From contig JAFLZE010000004.1 of the NCBI GenBank assembly GCA_029785685.1, positions 29,803-93,802 of the forward strand: DNA of 64,000 bases, in the 5' to 3' direction. A model generated the notes under the pieces. That model saw only the letters and a program-made list of their open reading frames with translations. It was not told where the DNA came from and did no database searches. The DNA comes from Nitrososphaerota archaeon. Lineage in GTDB: Archaea > Thermoproteota > Nitrososphaeria > Nitrososphaerales > UBA183. Both the position numbers and the translations under genes were made by a program. Positions 7,195-15,743 of the stretch are shown in pieces. How positions within the stretch are numbered: the first letter of the stretch is position 1; every line of letters starts with the position of its first letter.

Positions 7195-8112
7195 ATGGCG
7201 AAGCCGATATTGATCACCGGTGGTAGTTCTGGAATAGGGAAGGCTGCCACCGAGTCCCTCTCCGCGGCTGGATGCATGGTGTATCCTACCGTTCGTACTG
7301 AAGAGGATTTCTCGTCTCTTGTGAAACTTCCAAGGGTCCACCCATTGATGATGGACGTGACAGACAGAGAGGAGGTGAAACGGGGAATCGCTCAGATAGT
7401 ACAGGCAGGAGAAGGGCTCTATGGGGTCGTAAACAACGCGGCTGTGATTGACGTCTGGCCCCTCGTTGAGCTTGAAGATGATGAGCTGAGGCGGAGCCTT
7501 GAAGTGAACCTTCTGGGAGTGCATAGGGTCGTCCGCGAGTCTGCATCGCTCTTGGCGAGGGCTCACGGGAGGATTGTGAACGTAAGCTCGTTGGAAGGCC
7601 TGGTCTCGACAAAGCTCGCAGGACCCTATGAAGCAAGTAAGTTCGCACTGGAAGCCTACTCTGACAACCTTCGAAGAGAGCTAAGGCCCTATGGTGTCAC
7701 CGTGGCGATTGTTGAGCCTGGTGGTTTCAGTACAAACTACGCGAAATCGACCGCGAAGGTCCTCGAAAGGCGTGCGAGAGTCATGAAACCTGCGCTTATG
7801 AAGAAAGAAGCAGAAGAGGTGGCAGCGACTTGGAAGGATGAAGTTTCGGACGTCGAAGGACGCGCTCAGCCTTCCCTGGTCGCGGAAGTGATTATGGAGG
7901 CGCTCCTGACGGAGGAGCCTAGGAACAGGTACGTCGTCACGTCGAACATGGCTGAGTTCCGCTGGGCCATGGGCAAACTCGCTTCCAGGCTCGTCGAAGT
8001 AAACCGGGGATCAACCTATGCCCTCTCTAGGGGAGAGTTGGCCACCCTCGTTGACGAGGCGTGGACTAAGGAGAGCAGGAGTCGAAGCGTTCTCCCGTCG
8101 ACTCGTCCCTAA
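7195..8112 (+). CDS. Short-chain dehydrogenase/reductase (SDR)
   Basis: A classical SDR oxidoreductase of 305 aa from the ATG at 7195 (a GTG at 7180 would add 5 residues). It has the TGGSSGIG nucleotide-binding motif at the N-terminus, the DVTD motif, NNAA near residue 82, the catalytic Ser in VNVSSLEG and the YxxxK motif YEASK. The C-terminal part after about residue 190 (KSTAKVLERRARVMK) is longer than in minimal SDRs, resembling retinol-dehydrogenase-like or 17-beta-HSD-like members. Cofactor preference and substrate cannot be deduced. It is an isolated plus-strand gene. Confidence 0.92.
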   Translation: MAKPILITGGSSGIGKAATESLSAAGCMVYPTVRTEEDFSSLVKLPRVHPLMMDVTDREEVKRGIAQIVQAGEGLYGVVNNAAVIDVWPLVELEDDELRRSLEVNLLGVHRVVRESASLLARAHGRIVNVSSLEGLVSTKLAGPYEASKFALEAYSDNLRRELRPYGVTVAIVEPGGFSTNYAKSTAKVLERRARVMKPALMKKEAEEVAATWKDEVSDVEGRAQPSLVAEVIMEALLTEEPRNRYVVTSNMAEFRWAMGKLASRLVEVNRGSTYALSRGELATLVDEAWTKESRSRSVLPSTRP

Positions 8113-8190
8113 GAGATGAGGCGGATCCTACTATGACATGGATCGAGGAGTAGGTGTCCTAGCTCAAGTCGTTCGGACCGGTCCGGTACC

Positions 8191-9954
8191 TCAGCTGAAG
8201 GGGGTTAGTGCATCCAGGAAATACTCTGGAAACAGTTCTCTATGTGTCCTGATGAAATGGGTGAAGTTGGAGTCGAGGACGTAAGTGACGGCGTGGTCCG
8301 CTTCGCTCCTCACGCTCCTGCCATAGGTTTGAACAAGTCTCAAGGCCGTCTGCCAGTCGTACCACCCAGGGTCCTTCTCCAGCTTCACCCTCGTCCTCCT
8401 CTCCGAGAGGTCTGGGAAAGGTACTTTCACGAGGATTTGGAACCTGGATAGATCGTCCTTCAGATCAACCCCTTGGTACAGGCTTGGAGAGATTAGAACC
8501 GACTCGTCCCTATCCCCATGGGCCCGCAGGAGCGCGGACCTCGAAGATACATTCTCAGTGCTGGAGAGCCTCGCTCTGTTGTGCTCTGAGACGTGGTCCA
8601 TGATGTACCTCGTTTGCTGATAGGAGGTAGTGTGGATAATCCCCCTCTCCCCCGCGTGGCGGGACATCACTTCGTCCACCGCCTCCGCTATTGCTCCCAT
8701 GGATGCCTCCATGGTAGTTCTGCTCAACTGGGCAGCGTCGAGTGCGCGGATAGGCCTGTTTTCTACGGGGAAAGCGGAGCCTTCCACGCGCACGAAGGTC
8801 GCTTCGTCTTCGGGGATGCCGAGGGCCCTGCAGAAGACCTCCTTGGAGAAGACCGTTGCTGACATGAGGAGCACCGTGTCCGCTGAGTCGAAGAATCTGG
8901 ATGTGTATGCGCTGATGTCCAGTGGCTGGAAGACGACCTCCTCGACCGTAGAATCGCCCTTGGCCGTTGAAGACTTCCTCATGCTGTTGACAACCCAGTT
9001 GGATGGGTGGGCCTCGAGCTCCTCAGCGAACCCGTTCAGTGACTCAAGTGCGTCCTTGCAGGAAGCAATCCTATCCTGCATCCCCCCGTCCTTCTGGTTC
9101 GCGTCGATGAAGCTTTCCAACGTCCTCTTGGCGTCGCCGAGGGGCCTGGCCCATGCGCCAACATCTTGGAGGCCCATGTCGGGGATGACAGGAGTCAAGT
9201 CTCCTTCTGGAGAGTAGCTCCCGAGCGTTGACCTCCTTAGTGAGTAGGACGCGAACCCGACCATCTGTCTCTCTAGATCGTGGGCTTCATCACATACCAG
9301 GAGTCTCCTATGTTGAACATCATCGGTATAGCTCAGCTCTGAGAGGAAGAACGGATAGTTGGCCACCATGACCGGAGCCCTGAATGCATCCCACTTCTGC
9401 TCGTAGTAGGGGCAGAGCTTTCCGTCCTGAAGGCGTCTGCATTTCGAATTCTTGCCGCAAGCACCCCTTGCATGCTCGTCATACTCCTCGAGGGTCAAGA
9501 AGTGCGGGCATTCGGAGAGGGTCCAGTCTGCCTCGCATCTTCCCTTACTGCAGGATGGATAACTCCCCCTTGCAGTAGGGACCAGACAAGTGAAGTTCGA
9601 CTTCCCTGTGACCACGGGAAAGCCGAAATCGGCTGAGTATTGTGACTGGAGCTGCTTGGTTGATGTAAGGAGATATGCGGAGCCCAAGTGGCGGCAGAGG
9701 GCCGCTGCTATTGCGGATTTTCCAAACCCGACCGGAGCCTCAAGAATGACGTATTTTTTCGACTGGGAGAGCGTCGCCTCTACGTGGGCCAGGACTTCTT
9801 CCTGCGACGGCCGCGGTGTGAGGAATGGAAAGCTGTCGAGCAGCTTTCGCTTCGGGGCGTTGCGACCCAGAGCGAGCCCGCAACTGGCGCAGGTCACCGC
9901 TGATGTACCGATACTAGACCTGACTCTGGAACCGCACGAAGGACAGAACTTCAA
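8191..9954 (-). CDS. XPD/Rad3-DinG superfamily 2 helicase with N-terminal zinc ribbon
   Basis: A 587-aa DNA helicase of the XPD/DinG group. It opens with a zinc ribbon (C4, C7, C22, C25), then Walker A APVGFGKS at 73-80, a cysteine-rich insertion between motif Ia and II (C123, C135, C140, C149, C166, C172, C181) where XPD proteins hold a 4Fe-4S cluster, DEAH at 222-225, SAT in LLMSATVF, and motif VI QTYGRSVRSEADHA near the end. The insertion has more than the four cysteines needed for one cluster. It probably unwinds DNA 5' to 3' in repair. A second, different XPD-like gene lies at 15712-17571. Confidence 0.9.
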   Translation of the reverse strand: MKFCPSCGSRVRSSIGTSAVTCASCGLALGRNAPKRKLLDSFPFLTPRPSQEEVLAHVEATLSQSKKYVILEAPVGFGKSAIAAALCRHLGSAYLLTSTKQLQSQYSADFGFPVVTGKSNFTCLVPTARGSYPSCSKGRCEADWTLSECPHFLTLEEYDEHARGACGKNSKCRRLQDGKLCPYYEQKWDAFRAPVMVANYPFFLSELSYTDDVQHRRLLVCDEAHDLERQMVGFASYSLRRSTLGSYSPEGDLTPVIPDMGLQDVGAWARPLGDAKRTLESFIDANQKDGGMQDRIASCKDALESLNGFAEELEAHPSNWVVNSMRKSSTAKGDSTVEEVVFQPLDISAYTSRFFDSADTVLLMSATVFSKEVFCRALGIPEDEATFVRVEGSAFPVENRPIRALDAAQLSRTTMEASMGAIAEAVDEVMSRHAGERGIIHTTSYQQTRYIMDHVSEHNRARLSSTENVSSRSALLRAHGDRDESVLISPSLYQGVDLKDDLSRFQILVKVPFPDLSERRTRVKLEKDPGWYDWQTALRLVQTYGRSVRSEADHAVTYVLDSNFTHFIRTHRELFPEYFLDALTPFS

Positions 9955-10188
9955 CGAGCAGGCTTCGTCAACTGGGAGATGGTATAAACTTCAAACCCCG
10001 TCACCCTTTGACGTGGAAGATCGTGGCCCAGGCAGGTAGGATAGTTTCGCTTCACACTGTCGCAGTGCAGAACAAGCGCTCCATAAGGGAGGGACATGAC
10101 AGAAAGGGTGCTTCAGCGCCTGCTGACTAGGCATTGATTCCTGATGGTGGCCGCCAAGGCCTAGGACCACATGTCAGACGGCCATCCG

Positions 10189-10600
10189 TTAGTCGCCTGT
10201 GAGTCCACATTGGATGAACTCGCGGACAAGTGAGGATCCTCCGTCCATGATGATATCGTTCCCTGGTTCCGTCCTCAGCTTTGCAACGACCTCGCTCAGT
10301 TCACCGGACATGACCCTGGAAGTTCCGCCACCAACTGCCTTCTGCGAGACAGTACGACCCCTTGGTGGTGGTGAGCCATTTTTCGTAATCGAAGAGGTAC
10401 TTCGGAGTGTCCTGCTTTCTCGCCGCCTCCGAGTGAACCTGCAGATGACCATCGAAAGAATGTCCCTCGAAGACGACGATATCCACAGAGTCGTAGCGAT
10501 TGATCCACGTTTCGGTGAAAGCGGTGTCAGGCTCTTCAGTGTCCACGTCTCAACGGGGGCATTTCTGGAGCACACCGTGGTCGTCTAGGGTCGTGTACAT
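10189..10600 (-). pseudogene. Degraded dihydrofolate reductase-like (RibD C-terminal family) gene
   Basis: Pieces of one DHFR/RibD-C family protein can be read on the minus strand in different frames. A middle piece (up to 10546) contains WINRYDSVDIVVFEGHSFDGH and KYLFDYEKWL, and a C-terminal piece in another frame contains SGELSEVVAKLRTEP and GNDIIMDGGSSLVREFI, ending at a TGA after GLTGD. A possible N-terminal scrap (MYTTLDDHGVLQK) begins near 10600 in a third arrangement and is cut by a TGA. The C-terminal strand after DGGSSLVREFI is missing too. At least two frame changes are needed, so this is a dead gene. The flanks 9955-10188 and 10601-10892 show nothing else supportable. Confidence 0.75.
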
Positions 10601-10892
10601 GTTCGCGGCTATCTTCCTCGGCAAGCTCGCACCGCCGAAGCACAGTGCCGCGCTTAAGCAGGTTCGGAAGGGCTTCTTGTATGGTCCATCCAGTGGCTTT
10701 TCTTGAATGAGGCTCCGGTCTGGTAGAAGGTCGACGGATTGAACAGAGATGTGGTAGTGGGAATGGAACCAAGGAGAACAGAGGCTCTCTGTTTCGTAAA
10801 ACTGCGCCCTGGCCTGTGAAGCCTTTGGAGTCAGCGTCGAACGCCCGCCTCTAGGGCGTCCAACATCTGGATGTGTCGGGCCGTCCCGTAGA

Positions 10893-11861
10893 TCAGCGCC
10901 GTGTGCTGAACTCTCCTACTCTCTTCAGCACAGTCAGGGCTCTGAGGGTTATCATTTTGCTCGGCCGGCCTGCACGCTCCAGAGAAAACGAGGTGTAGTA
11001 CTTCTCGTATTTGGACCGCCAGCGGGGCCACCTCTCATCGTAGAAGTCTGGATGAACGGCGTCCAGTCCCCACGTCCCGTCCCCCCTGCGCTTCTTTCTC
11101 AGGTGGGAGAGTGCAGGCTTCAGGCGGCTTTCGTCGCCGTACCCGAGGGCGGTCATGAAGTCGAGGCCGACGAGGATATCATAGTAATAGTGATATGGGA
11201 AATGCAAACGAATCCAAGGGTCATAGCGGCTTCCCTGCCTGTAAAGCCTGCGTTCAAGGAAGAACTCCGCCCCTTTCTCGACGGCGGCCTTCATCCCTCG
11301 GGTCCACTCTTGTCGTGGGTACACGGCAAAAGCGCTCATGCCTTCCCACGCGTCGATCGTTCCCGTGGATGAGGGAAAACAGTGCCAGCCACCATCGGCC
11401 TTCTGTGTTTTTACGAGGAGGTCCAAGGCACTCTTCACTCTTAGCTCGTCGGTGTATCCGAACTTGATTAGCGCCCTGGCTGTGTTCCCCACGAGGCAGT
11501 GTTCGCTGTTCTTGGCACCAGGCGTGTCGAAGCCGCCATCAGGCCCCGCATAGGTGTCCATCCAGAGCGAACATGCCTTGGCTATTCGCGGGTTGTCCTT
11601 TGTAACCCCTAAGTCAGAGAGTAGCAGTAGCATCCAGTTTGTGGAGACATACTTCGGTCTGTAGAGGTCTTCTTCTTTGTCCAACCAGTTACCGCCTGGC
11701 TTCTGCTTCGTGAGAACGTCCTTGGCCCAGCCCCTTGTTGCGATGTCACGCCTTGCGTTTTCAAGCTCGCGCCTTCCCGTCCCTTCAACGAGGTCCCTCA
11801 GTGCAAGGTACCGGACTGCAGGCTGCGAAGGCTCGAGGAGCCAGTCAATGACGTGTTTCAT
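10893..11861 (-). CDS. Terpenoid-cyclase/prenyltransferase alpha-alpha barrel fold protein
   Basis: A 322-aa protein starting MKHVIDWLLEPSQPAVRYLAL at ATG 11861; further upstream codons are open but of poor quality, and a TATA-like CCTATTATTC about 28 bp before this ATG supports the choice. The sequence has repeated helix pairs with QW-like or GGW/GGF turns (GPDGGFDTPGAKNSEHCLVGNTAR, KADGGWHCFPSS, RGDGTWGLDAVHPD), as in squalene-cyclase and protein-prenyltransferase alpha-alpha toroids. The DxDD catalytic motif of cyclases is not seen, so it is more likely a binding or non-cyclase family member. No signal peptide is seen. Confidence 0.75.
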   Translation of the reverse strand: MKHVIDWLLEPSQPAVRYLALRDLVEGTGRRELENARRDIATRGWAKDVLTKQKPGGNWLDKEEDLYRPKYVSTNWMLLLLSDLGVTKDNPRIAKACSLWMDTYAGPDGGFDTPGAKNSEHCLVGNTARALIKFGYTDELRVKSALDLLVKTQKADGGWHCFPSSTGTIDAWEGMSAFAVYPRQEWTRGMKAAVEKGAEFFLERRLYRQGSRYDPWIRLHFPYHYYYDILVGLDFMTALGYGDESRLKPALSHLRKKRRGDGTWGLDAVHPDFYDERWPRWRSKYEKYYTSFSLERAGRPSKMITLRALTVLKRVGEFSTRR

Positions 11862-12177
11862 GGCTGCTGGCCAGAGAGCCCAGAATAATAGGCTAAGCTC
11901 CAGGTCGACCTGAGCCCGCCCTATTCGCTCCTCGTTGGGGCAGAGTCTGCACTGGGCTTGCCTGGATGTGGTCTTCCCCCGATTCAGAAAGCCGCCCTGT
12001 TCGACGGACGAGTGAAGGCATTGATGCAACACTGCTCCAAAGATGGCCCAGTGAGGGCCAACCTGTCCTCCAAGGTGGTGCGGGGACCCTGGGAACCTGA
12101 TACGACTGATGAGAACACACCCCTGCCATGGCATGGGGGACGTGCAACCTAAATAGCTGGAGATGTGTTTTTTGAGC
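11862..12177. other. Intergenic region between divergent genes
   Basis: About 316 bp separate the terpenoid-cyclase-fold gene from the DUF302 gene. I see TATA-like CCTATTATTC on the minus strand (near 11885-11893) and CCTAAATAG on the plus strand (near 12148-12156), each about 26-28 bp from its start codon. The open frames inside have poor codon patterns and match no family that I recognise. Confidence 0.4.
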
Positions 12178-12570
12178 ATGACGTCGATTGCTTTCGTCAG
12201 GCGAGTAGAGTTCGGTCATGAAGAGGCGGTGCTGAGGCTGAAGGAAACGCTCAAGGCTAACGGGTGGGGAGTCCTCACTGACATCGACCTAAAGGCGACG
12301 CTCAAGGAGAGAACCGGCGTAGACGTGGAGAAATACAACATACTCGATGTGTGCAACCCCAAGCTCGCTGCCGAAGGCCTGACAGCATCGAAGGAGGCGG
12401 GTCTAGTGCTCCCCTGTAAGATTGTGGTCTATGACGAAGGGCAGGAGACTTACATCAGTCTATACCTGCCCACCAAGCAGCTGCCTGAGGAGTTGCGGAA
12501 GGCGGTAGCGCTTCAGAAGGTTGCCGAAGAGGCGGAGGTATCCTTGAAAGCGCTGGTGCAAGGGGTCTAA
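12178..12570 (+). CDS. DUF302 family protein
   Basis: A 130-aa cytoplasmic protein matching the DUF302 fold: VRRVEFGHEEAVLRLKETLKANGWGVLTDIDLKATLKER, then YNILDVCNPKLAAEGL, a central LPCKIVVYD segment and a long C-terminal helix. The pattern VEFG..E A...L...L...G..V.TDID and the CNP motif are typical of this family, whose biochemical role is unknown; some members bind metal or haem. Start ATG 12178 lies 26 bp after a TATA-like CCTAAATAG, so leaderless initiation is likely. Confidence 0.88.
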   Translation: MTSIAFVRRVEFGHEEAVLRLKETLKANGWGVLTDIDLKATLKERTGVDVEKYNILDVCNPKLAAEGLTASKEAGLVLPCKIVVYDEGQETYISLYLPTKQLPEELRKAVALQKVAEEAEVSLKALVQGV

Positions 12571-12639
12571 GCTGGCGCGCATCGACGAGGTCAACTCCAC
12601 GCCTGAGAATGGTTAAATTGGAGCCCTGAAAGGAATTGT

Positions 12640-12930
12640 ATGAAGCTGATTATGAAAGTCGAGTGTCCTGGTTGTCACCACCTGTTCAGCGTCGTAACGG
12701 AGAGCAAGAAGCTTATCGAGGACGAGAAAGTCGAGGATTTCAAGGACGACCTGAGAGGACGAGCAGAAGACGACTTAGAGATGCTGAACCCGTTCAGCGT
12801 CAGAGTGCCAGGCTCCCGTGGTGAAGATGTCGCGGCCGACGACCTCACCTATGAGTACCGATTCAAGTGCACTCACTGTGGGCACGAGTGGACAGAACTC
12901 AGAGAGAAGGAACGCATAGCAAAGAGCTAG
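12640..12930 (+). CDS. Zinc-ribbon small protein
   Basis: A 96-aa protein with two CxxC knuckles far apart: CPGC near residue 9-12 and CTHC (FKCTHCGHEW) near residues 76-79, separated by an acidic, charged linker. The two knuckles probably join into one zinc ribbon with a 60-residue insertion. No enzymatic motif is seen; DNA/RNA or protein binding is inferred. The start ATG is preceded by a TATA-like GGTTAAATTGG about 28 bp upstream. The gene follows DUF302 by 69 bp and precedes a convergent broken cyclase gene. Confidence 0.75.
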   Translation: MKLIMKVECPGCHHLFSVVTESKKLIEDEKVEDFKDDLRGRAEDDLEMLNPFSVRVPGSRGEDVAADDLTYEYRFKCTHCGHEWTELREKERIAKS

Positions 12931-12966
12931 ACGCGGTCGCGTCTGGTGGCACTACAACTGAGTGGA

Positions 12967-13677
12967 CTATCCGAACAAGATCCGATAGGCTTCCTGCCCA
13001 TGCCCCGGGTACTCTTTGGTTTTGGCGATGGTTTCTTGGAAATCTATGGTGGCATCCAGGACACGGTCGGCACCCAGTACGCAACCCATCCTGATGTTGC
13101 AGAGAGTCTCTCCCTTCGAGGCTGCCTCGGCCATTCTCTTTGCCCCTACCACTGCGTGACCGATAATGGTGAAGTCCCCTGCGATCTCTTCCAGCGCACA
13201 CCGACCCGAGTCGACCCCCAGGGCCAGCCACCGTGGGCAGGCAGATTCCTCGCGTTCTTTCTGTGCTCCGGGAAGATTTCTCCTTCGAAGGTCTCGTGAG
13301 CGTGCCTGCAGAAACCCATCGCCTCGTCGAGGAACTTTGAGGGCTTCGACCCATAGAGCCAGTAGACTATGAAGCCGTCCCCGGTGAACTTGTCAAACCA
13401 GCCAGAGTTTTCCCTTGATTTTCTTCATCCGCTCTGTGAATGACATAGTGATCATAGCATATTCCCTCGACGATGTCGCTTCTCTCATCAGATGGGTCGA
13501 TCCTCTTATGTCTCCGATGACCACGTGTATTCCCGCCTGGTCTCCCGCCCCCAGCAGTCGGGCGAGCTCACCTCTGGAGATGGTCTCTTCCCAGTTGGGA
13601 GGCGCGTGCATGTCAAGTTTCTTGAGCGTCTCGTCTCTTTTCAGATTGGGTTTCGTCCTCATTGGCCCCGTCGACAT
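12967..13677 (-). pseudogene. Class III adenylate/guanylate cyclase-like gene with two frameshifts
   Basis: Three consecutive minus-strand segments in different frames form one nucleotidyl-cyclase-like protein of about 236 aa. Segment 1 (13677 to about 13405) holds VVIGDIRGSTHLMREA, the usual FxDIRGST metal-binding motif. Segment 2 (about 13405 to 13220) reads DKFTGDGFIVYWLYG, the second conserved motif. Segment 3 (about 13220 to 12967) reads RWLALGVDSGRCALEE and FTIIGHAVVGAKRMAEAA, the third. The first junction looks like one extra T in a TTT run, the second like one missing C in a CCC run; they compensate. Either a recent pseudogene or two residual sequencing errors. Confidence 0.8.
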
Positions 13678-13893
13678 ACCGCCGCGCCTTGTAGCTCGCC
13701 TGTGTCCCTTTCCTTCTCCCCGGCCCCATTACTCGCGTTTGCGTAGCAGACCCCCGCACAGAGGGTCGGAACCCACCTCGACGAGCAGAACAAGCGGCTC
13801 GCCTTCCTGAAAGTGGCTCTCAACGCCTCCGAGGGAACACCCAGTCGAGCCAACCCCCATGAGAGGAATAGAACCCCACACGTCAGTCTTGCA

Positions 13894-14568
13894 TTACCTG
13901 CCCCGTCGCGATGTCACTCGTGTTAGGACATTCACCACGGGCCAGAAGTCTGCTATGGTGACGCACTTGATTCCTTCTCTTTCGCACATCGTCGCAAGTT
14001 CCGAGCCTTCGATGGCGAAACTCGCATCAGCCTTCTCGACCGCTGGTAGGTCGGAGGCACCGTCCCCAACGAAGAGCACCTCGAAGCCTTTCTGCTTGTA
14101 CCAGCACACTGCATCATCCTTCAAGTTGACTACATCCTTTGTATGCGGTGAGGGGAAATCGAGGGTGATGCCGCCTTCTTCCAACTTTGCCTTCGGTGAG
14201 TAGACCTGAACCGCTCCTCCATTCCGCACGTTACCCATCACACGTTCGATGCAGAAGTCGAGGCCGTAGCTGGCGACAACCACTGGGGCATCCGCGAGTG
14301 CGGCAGCTGCCAGTAGTTCTTCAAAGCCCCGCCTGACGTGCACGCGCTCTTCTACTAGACTCAGGATTGAAGCCTTCGTGGCGCGTGCCACGTGGGAGTA
14401 CTGACGACGGAGGCACTCTTCAAAGGAGAGCTCGCCGCGTACGTATTGCTCGTGATAGCGTATCCAATCATTACCCGAGAACGTTGTCAAGACTAGTTGC
14501 CCTGTGTCCACATCGGTAATCGTTCCGTCGAAGTCGCAGATGACTGCCCGCCTGGACTCCCTCACCAT
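13894..14568 (-). CDS. HAD-superfamily phosphatase, phosphoserine phosphatase-like
   Basis: A 224-aa HAD hydrolase from the ATG at 14568 (MVRESRRAVICDFDGT); the open frame extends further upstream but the sequence there is poor. Motif I is DFDGTIT, with the nucleophile Asp and general acid Asp; motif II Ser/Thr lies in VVVASYGLD; motif III Lys in KDDAVCWYKQKG; motif IV is FVGDGASDLPAVEKAD. The cap region is helical and inserted between motifs I and II, as in subclass IB phosphatases (phosphoserine phosphatase, MtnX). A small phosphorylated metabolite is the likely substrate; identity is unknown. Confidence 0.88.
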   Translation of the reverse strand: MVRESRRAVICDFDGTITDVDTGQLVLTTFSGNDWIRYHEQYVRGELSFEECLRRQYSHVARATKASILSLVEERVHVRRGFEELLAAAALADAPVVVASYGLDFCIERVMGNVRNGGAVQVYSPKAKLEEGGITLDFPSPHTKDVVNLKDDAVCWYKQKGFEVLFVGDGASDLPAVEKADASFAIEGSELATMCEREGIKCVTIADFWPVVNVLTRVTSRRGR

Positions 14569-15122
14569 GGGTCTGCCGGCTGGTGGGAGTTCATGCGCTC
14601 TGGTATCTAACAGCTGACATAAACACGTCGAAACGACTGCCTCGCCATCTAGAGCTCCCAGCGAAGCCCTAGACATAGGGGAGACACATGGCTTGTCCTG
14701 TCGATTACCGTCTGTGCTCCAGTGTTAGAAACCCATTCACTCGTCAGAGGAAAAAAGAGCGTCGAATGGTTGACGTCGAGAGACTGAGGATGTCAGGTTA
14801 TGGGAATGGTCCGGTGCTCAACTCGTTTTTCAGGCAGGCTGGAGGTAGCGACGATCTTGCCATAGTCCGGCGTGGGCTTAGTTATAGGTGCAACCAGCCT
14901 CTCCTTTGGTATCCGACCAGAGTTCTCCTTTCCTCTGAGGCAGGTGTCTCGAAATGGATAAGCTAGGCCAGTATAGGAAGCAGCTGTTCCTGTGACGAAG
15001 CGGCATCAGAGGACCTGTCGAGCGCGCAGCAAACGAGTCGCCGCTCGGGGCCGGTCCGACGCGTGGTACGACGAACCAAAGCTCAATATGGAACCAGCGC
15101 TCATTGAGTTTCGCTGCCCAAG
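14569..15122. other. Intergenic region without a supportable gene
   Basis: This 554-bp stretch between the HAD phosphatase and the RuvC-like gene has several open frames on both strands, none with convincing composition or recognisable family. A TATA-like TTAGTTATAGG occurs near 14879. The longest plus-strand frame (14688-14966) has a cysteine/arginine-rich start unlike neighbouring genes. I see no tRNA or repeat in it. Confidence 0.35.
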
Positions 15123-15743
15123 TTGAGTCGAATATGCGTGATGACCTCCGACGCGCGTGCCTACTACGCCCTCGTGACGAGGTTGAGGAGAGCAGGACTC
15201 CCATTCTCGAGCCTCGTACCTGAATCCAACCTAAATGGATGTGAGGTGATTCTGACCACCGCGCTCGAAGCGAAGCAGTTCGGGCAAAAGGTCCTGACGT
15301 TAGAAGCGGTGGACGACAACCCGGGAGTCTTCAAGGGTCAAGTCCTTTCCCACCTGGATACCTCAAGGGACACCATCCTCGCCGGCGTCGATCCTGGGAA
15401 GAGGAACGGCCTGGCCGTCTTCTACGGCCAAAGGAGGCTTGCCCTCAGCACGTTAGAGTCGGCGGCTTCTGTCTGCATGCGGATTGGCGCCTTCGGCAGA
15501 GGCATTCCCGAGAGCCGACTCTTGGTCAGGATTGGGAACGGGAACAGGTCCATGGCCATGAAGCTGGTCGAGTTGTTGAAGAAAGAAGTCCCAAGAGCGA
15601 CAATAGAGGTGGTGGACGAGTCAGGGACATCGACGGGTAGCTCAAAGATCAGAGGAGCCCAGCGGGATCAGGCAGCAGCGGCCAAGATTGCGTTCAGGAA
15701 GGGAGAAGTGGTTAGCTCGACCCCGACCAGAATCCGCGGCTGA
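15123..15743 (+). CDS. RuvC/RNase H-fold nuclease-like protein
   Basis: A 206-aa protein with an RNase H-like triad: GVDPGKRNGLAVFYG (first Asp) near residues 89-103, EVVDESGTS (Glu), and RDQAAAAKIAFRKG (last Asp and helix). This is the arrangement of RuvC-like Holliday-junction resolvase relatives found in archaea. The N-terminal 80 residues form an extra domain (CVMTSDARAYYALVTRLRRAG) that may be an alpha/beta recognition module. The TTG at 15123 is used because the first beta strand starts right after it; an ATG lies 18 bp later. Its end overlaps the convergent XPD-like gene by 32 bp. Confidence 0.75.
   Translation: MSRICVMTSDARAYYALVTRLRRAGLPFSSLVPESNLNGCEVILTTALEAKQFGQKVLTLEAVDDNPGVFKGQVLSHLDTSRDTILAGVDPGKRNGLAVFYGQRRLALSTLESAASVCMRIGAFGRGIPESRLLVRIGNGNRSMAMKLVELLKKEVPRATIEVVDESGTSTGSSKIRGAQRDQAAAAKIAFRKGEVVSSTPTRIRG

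Noticed and set aside
10831..10896. 21-codon minus-strand ORF starting with CTG overlapping a TGA
   Set aside because: Same CTGA pattern as sat, but far too short and with no recognisable family; likely chance.
13741..13920. Plus-strand coding-like stretch RVGTHLDEQNKRLAFLKVA
   Set aside because: No start codon in frame and rapid loss of coding character; could be a remnant but cannot be supported.
14688..14966. 92-codon plus-strand frame
   Set aside because: Composition unlike neighbouring genes, no family pattern, no promoter at the right distance.
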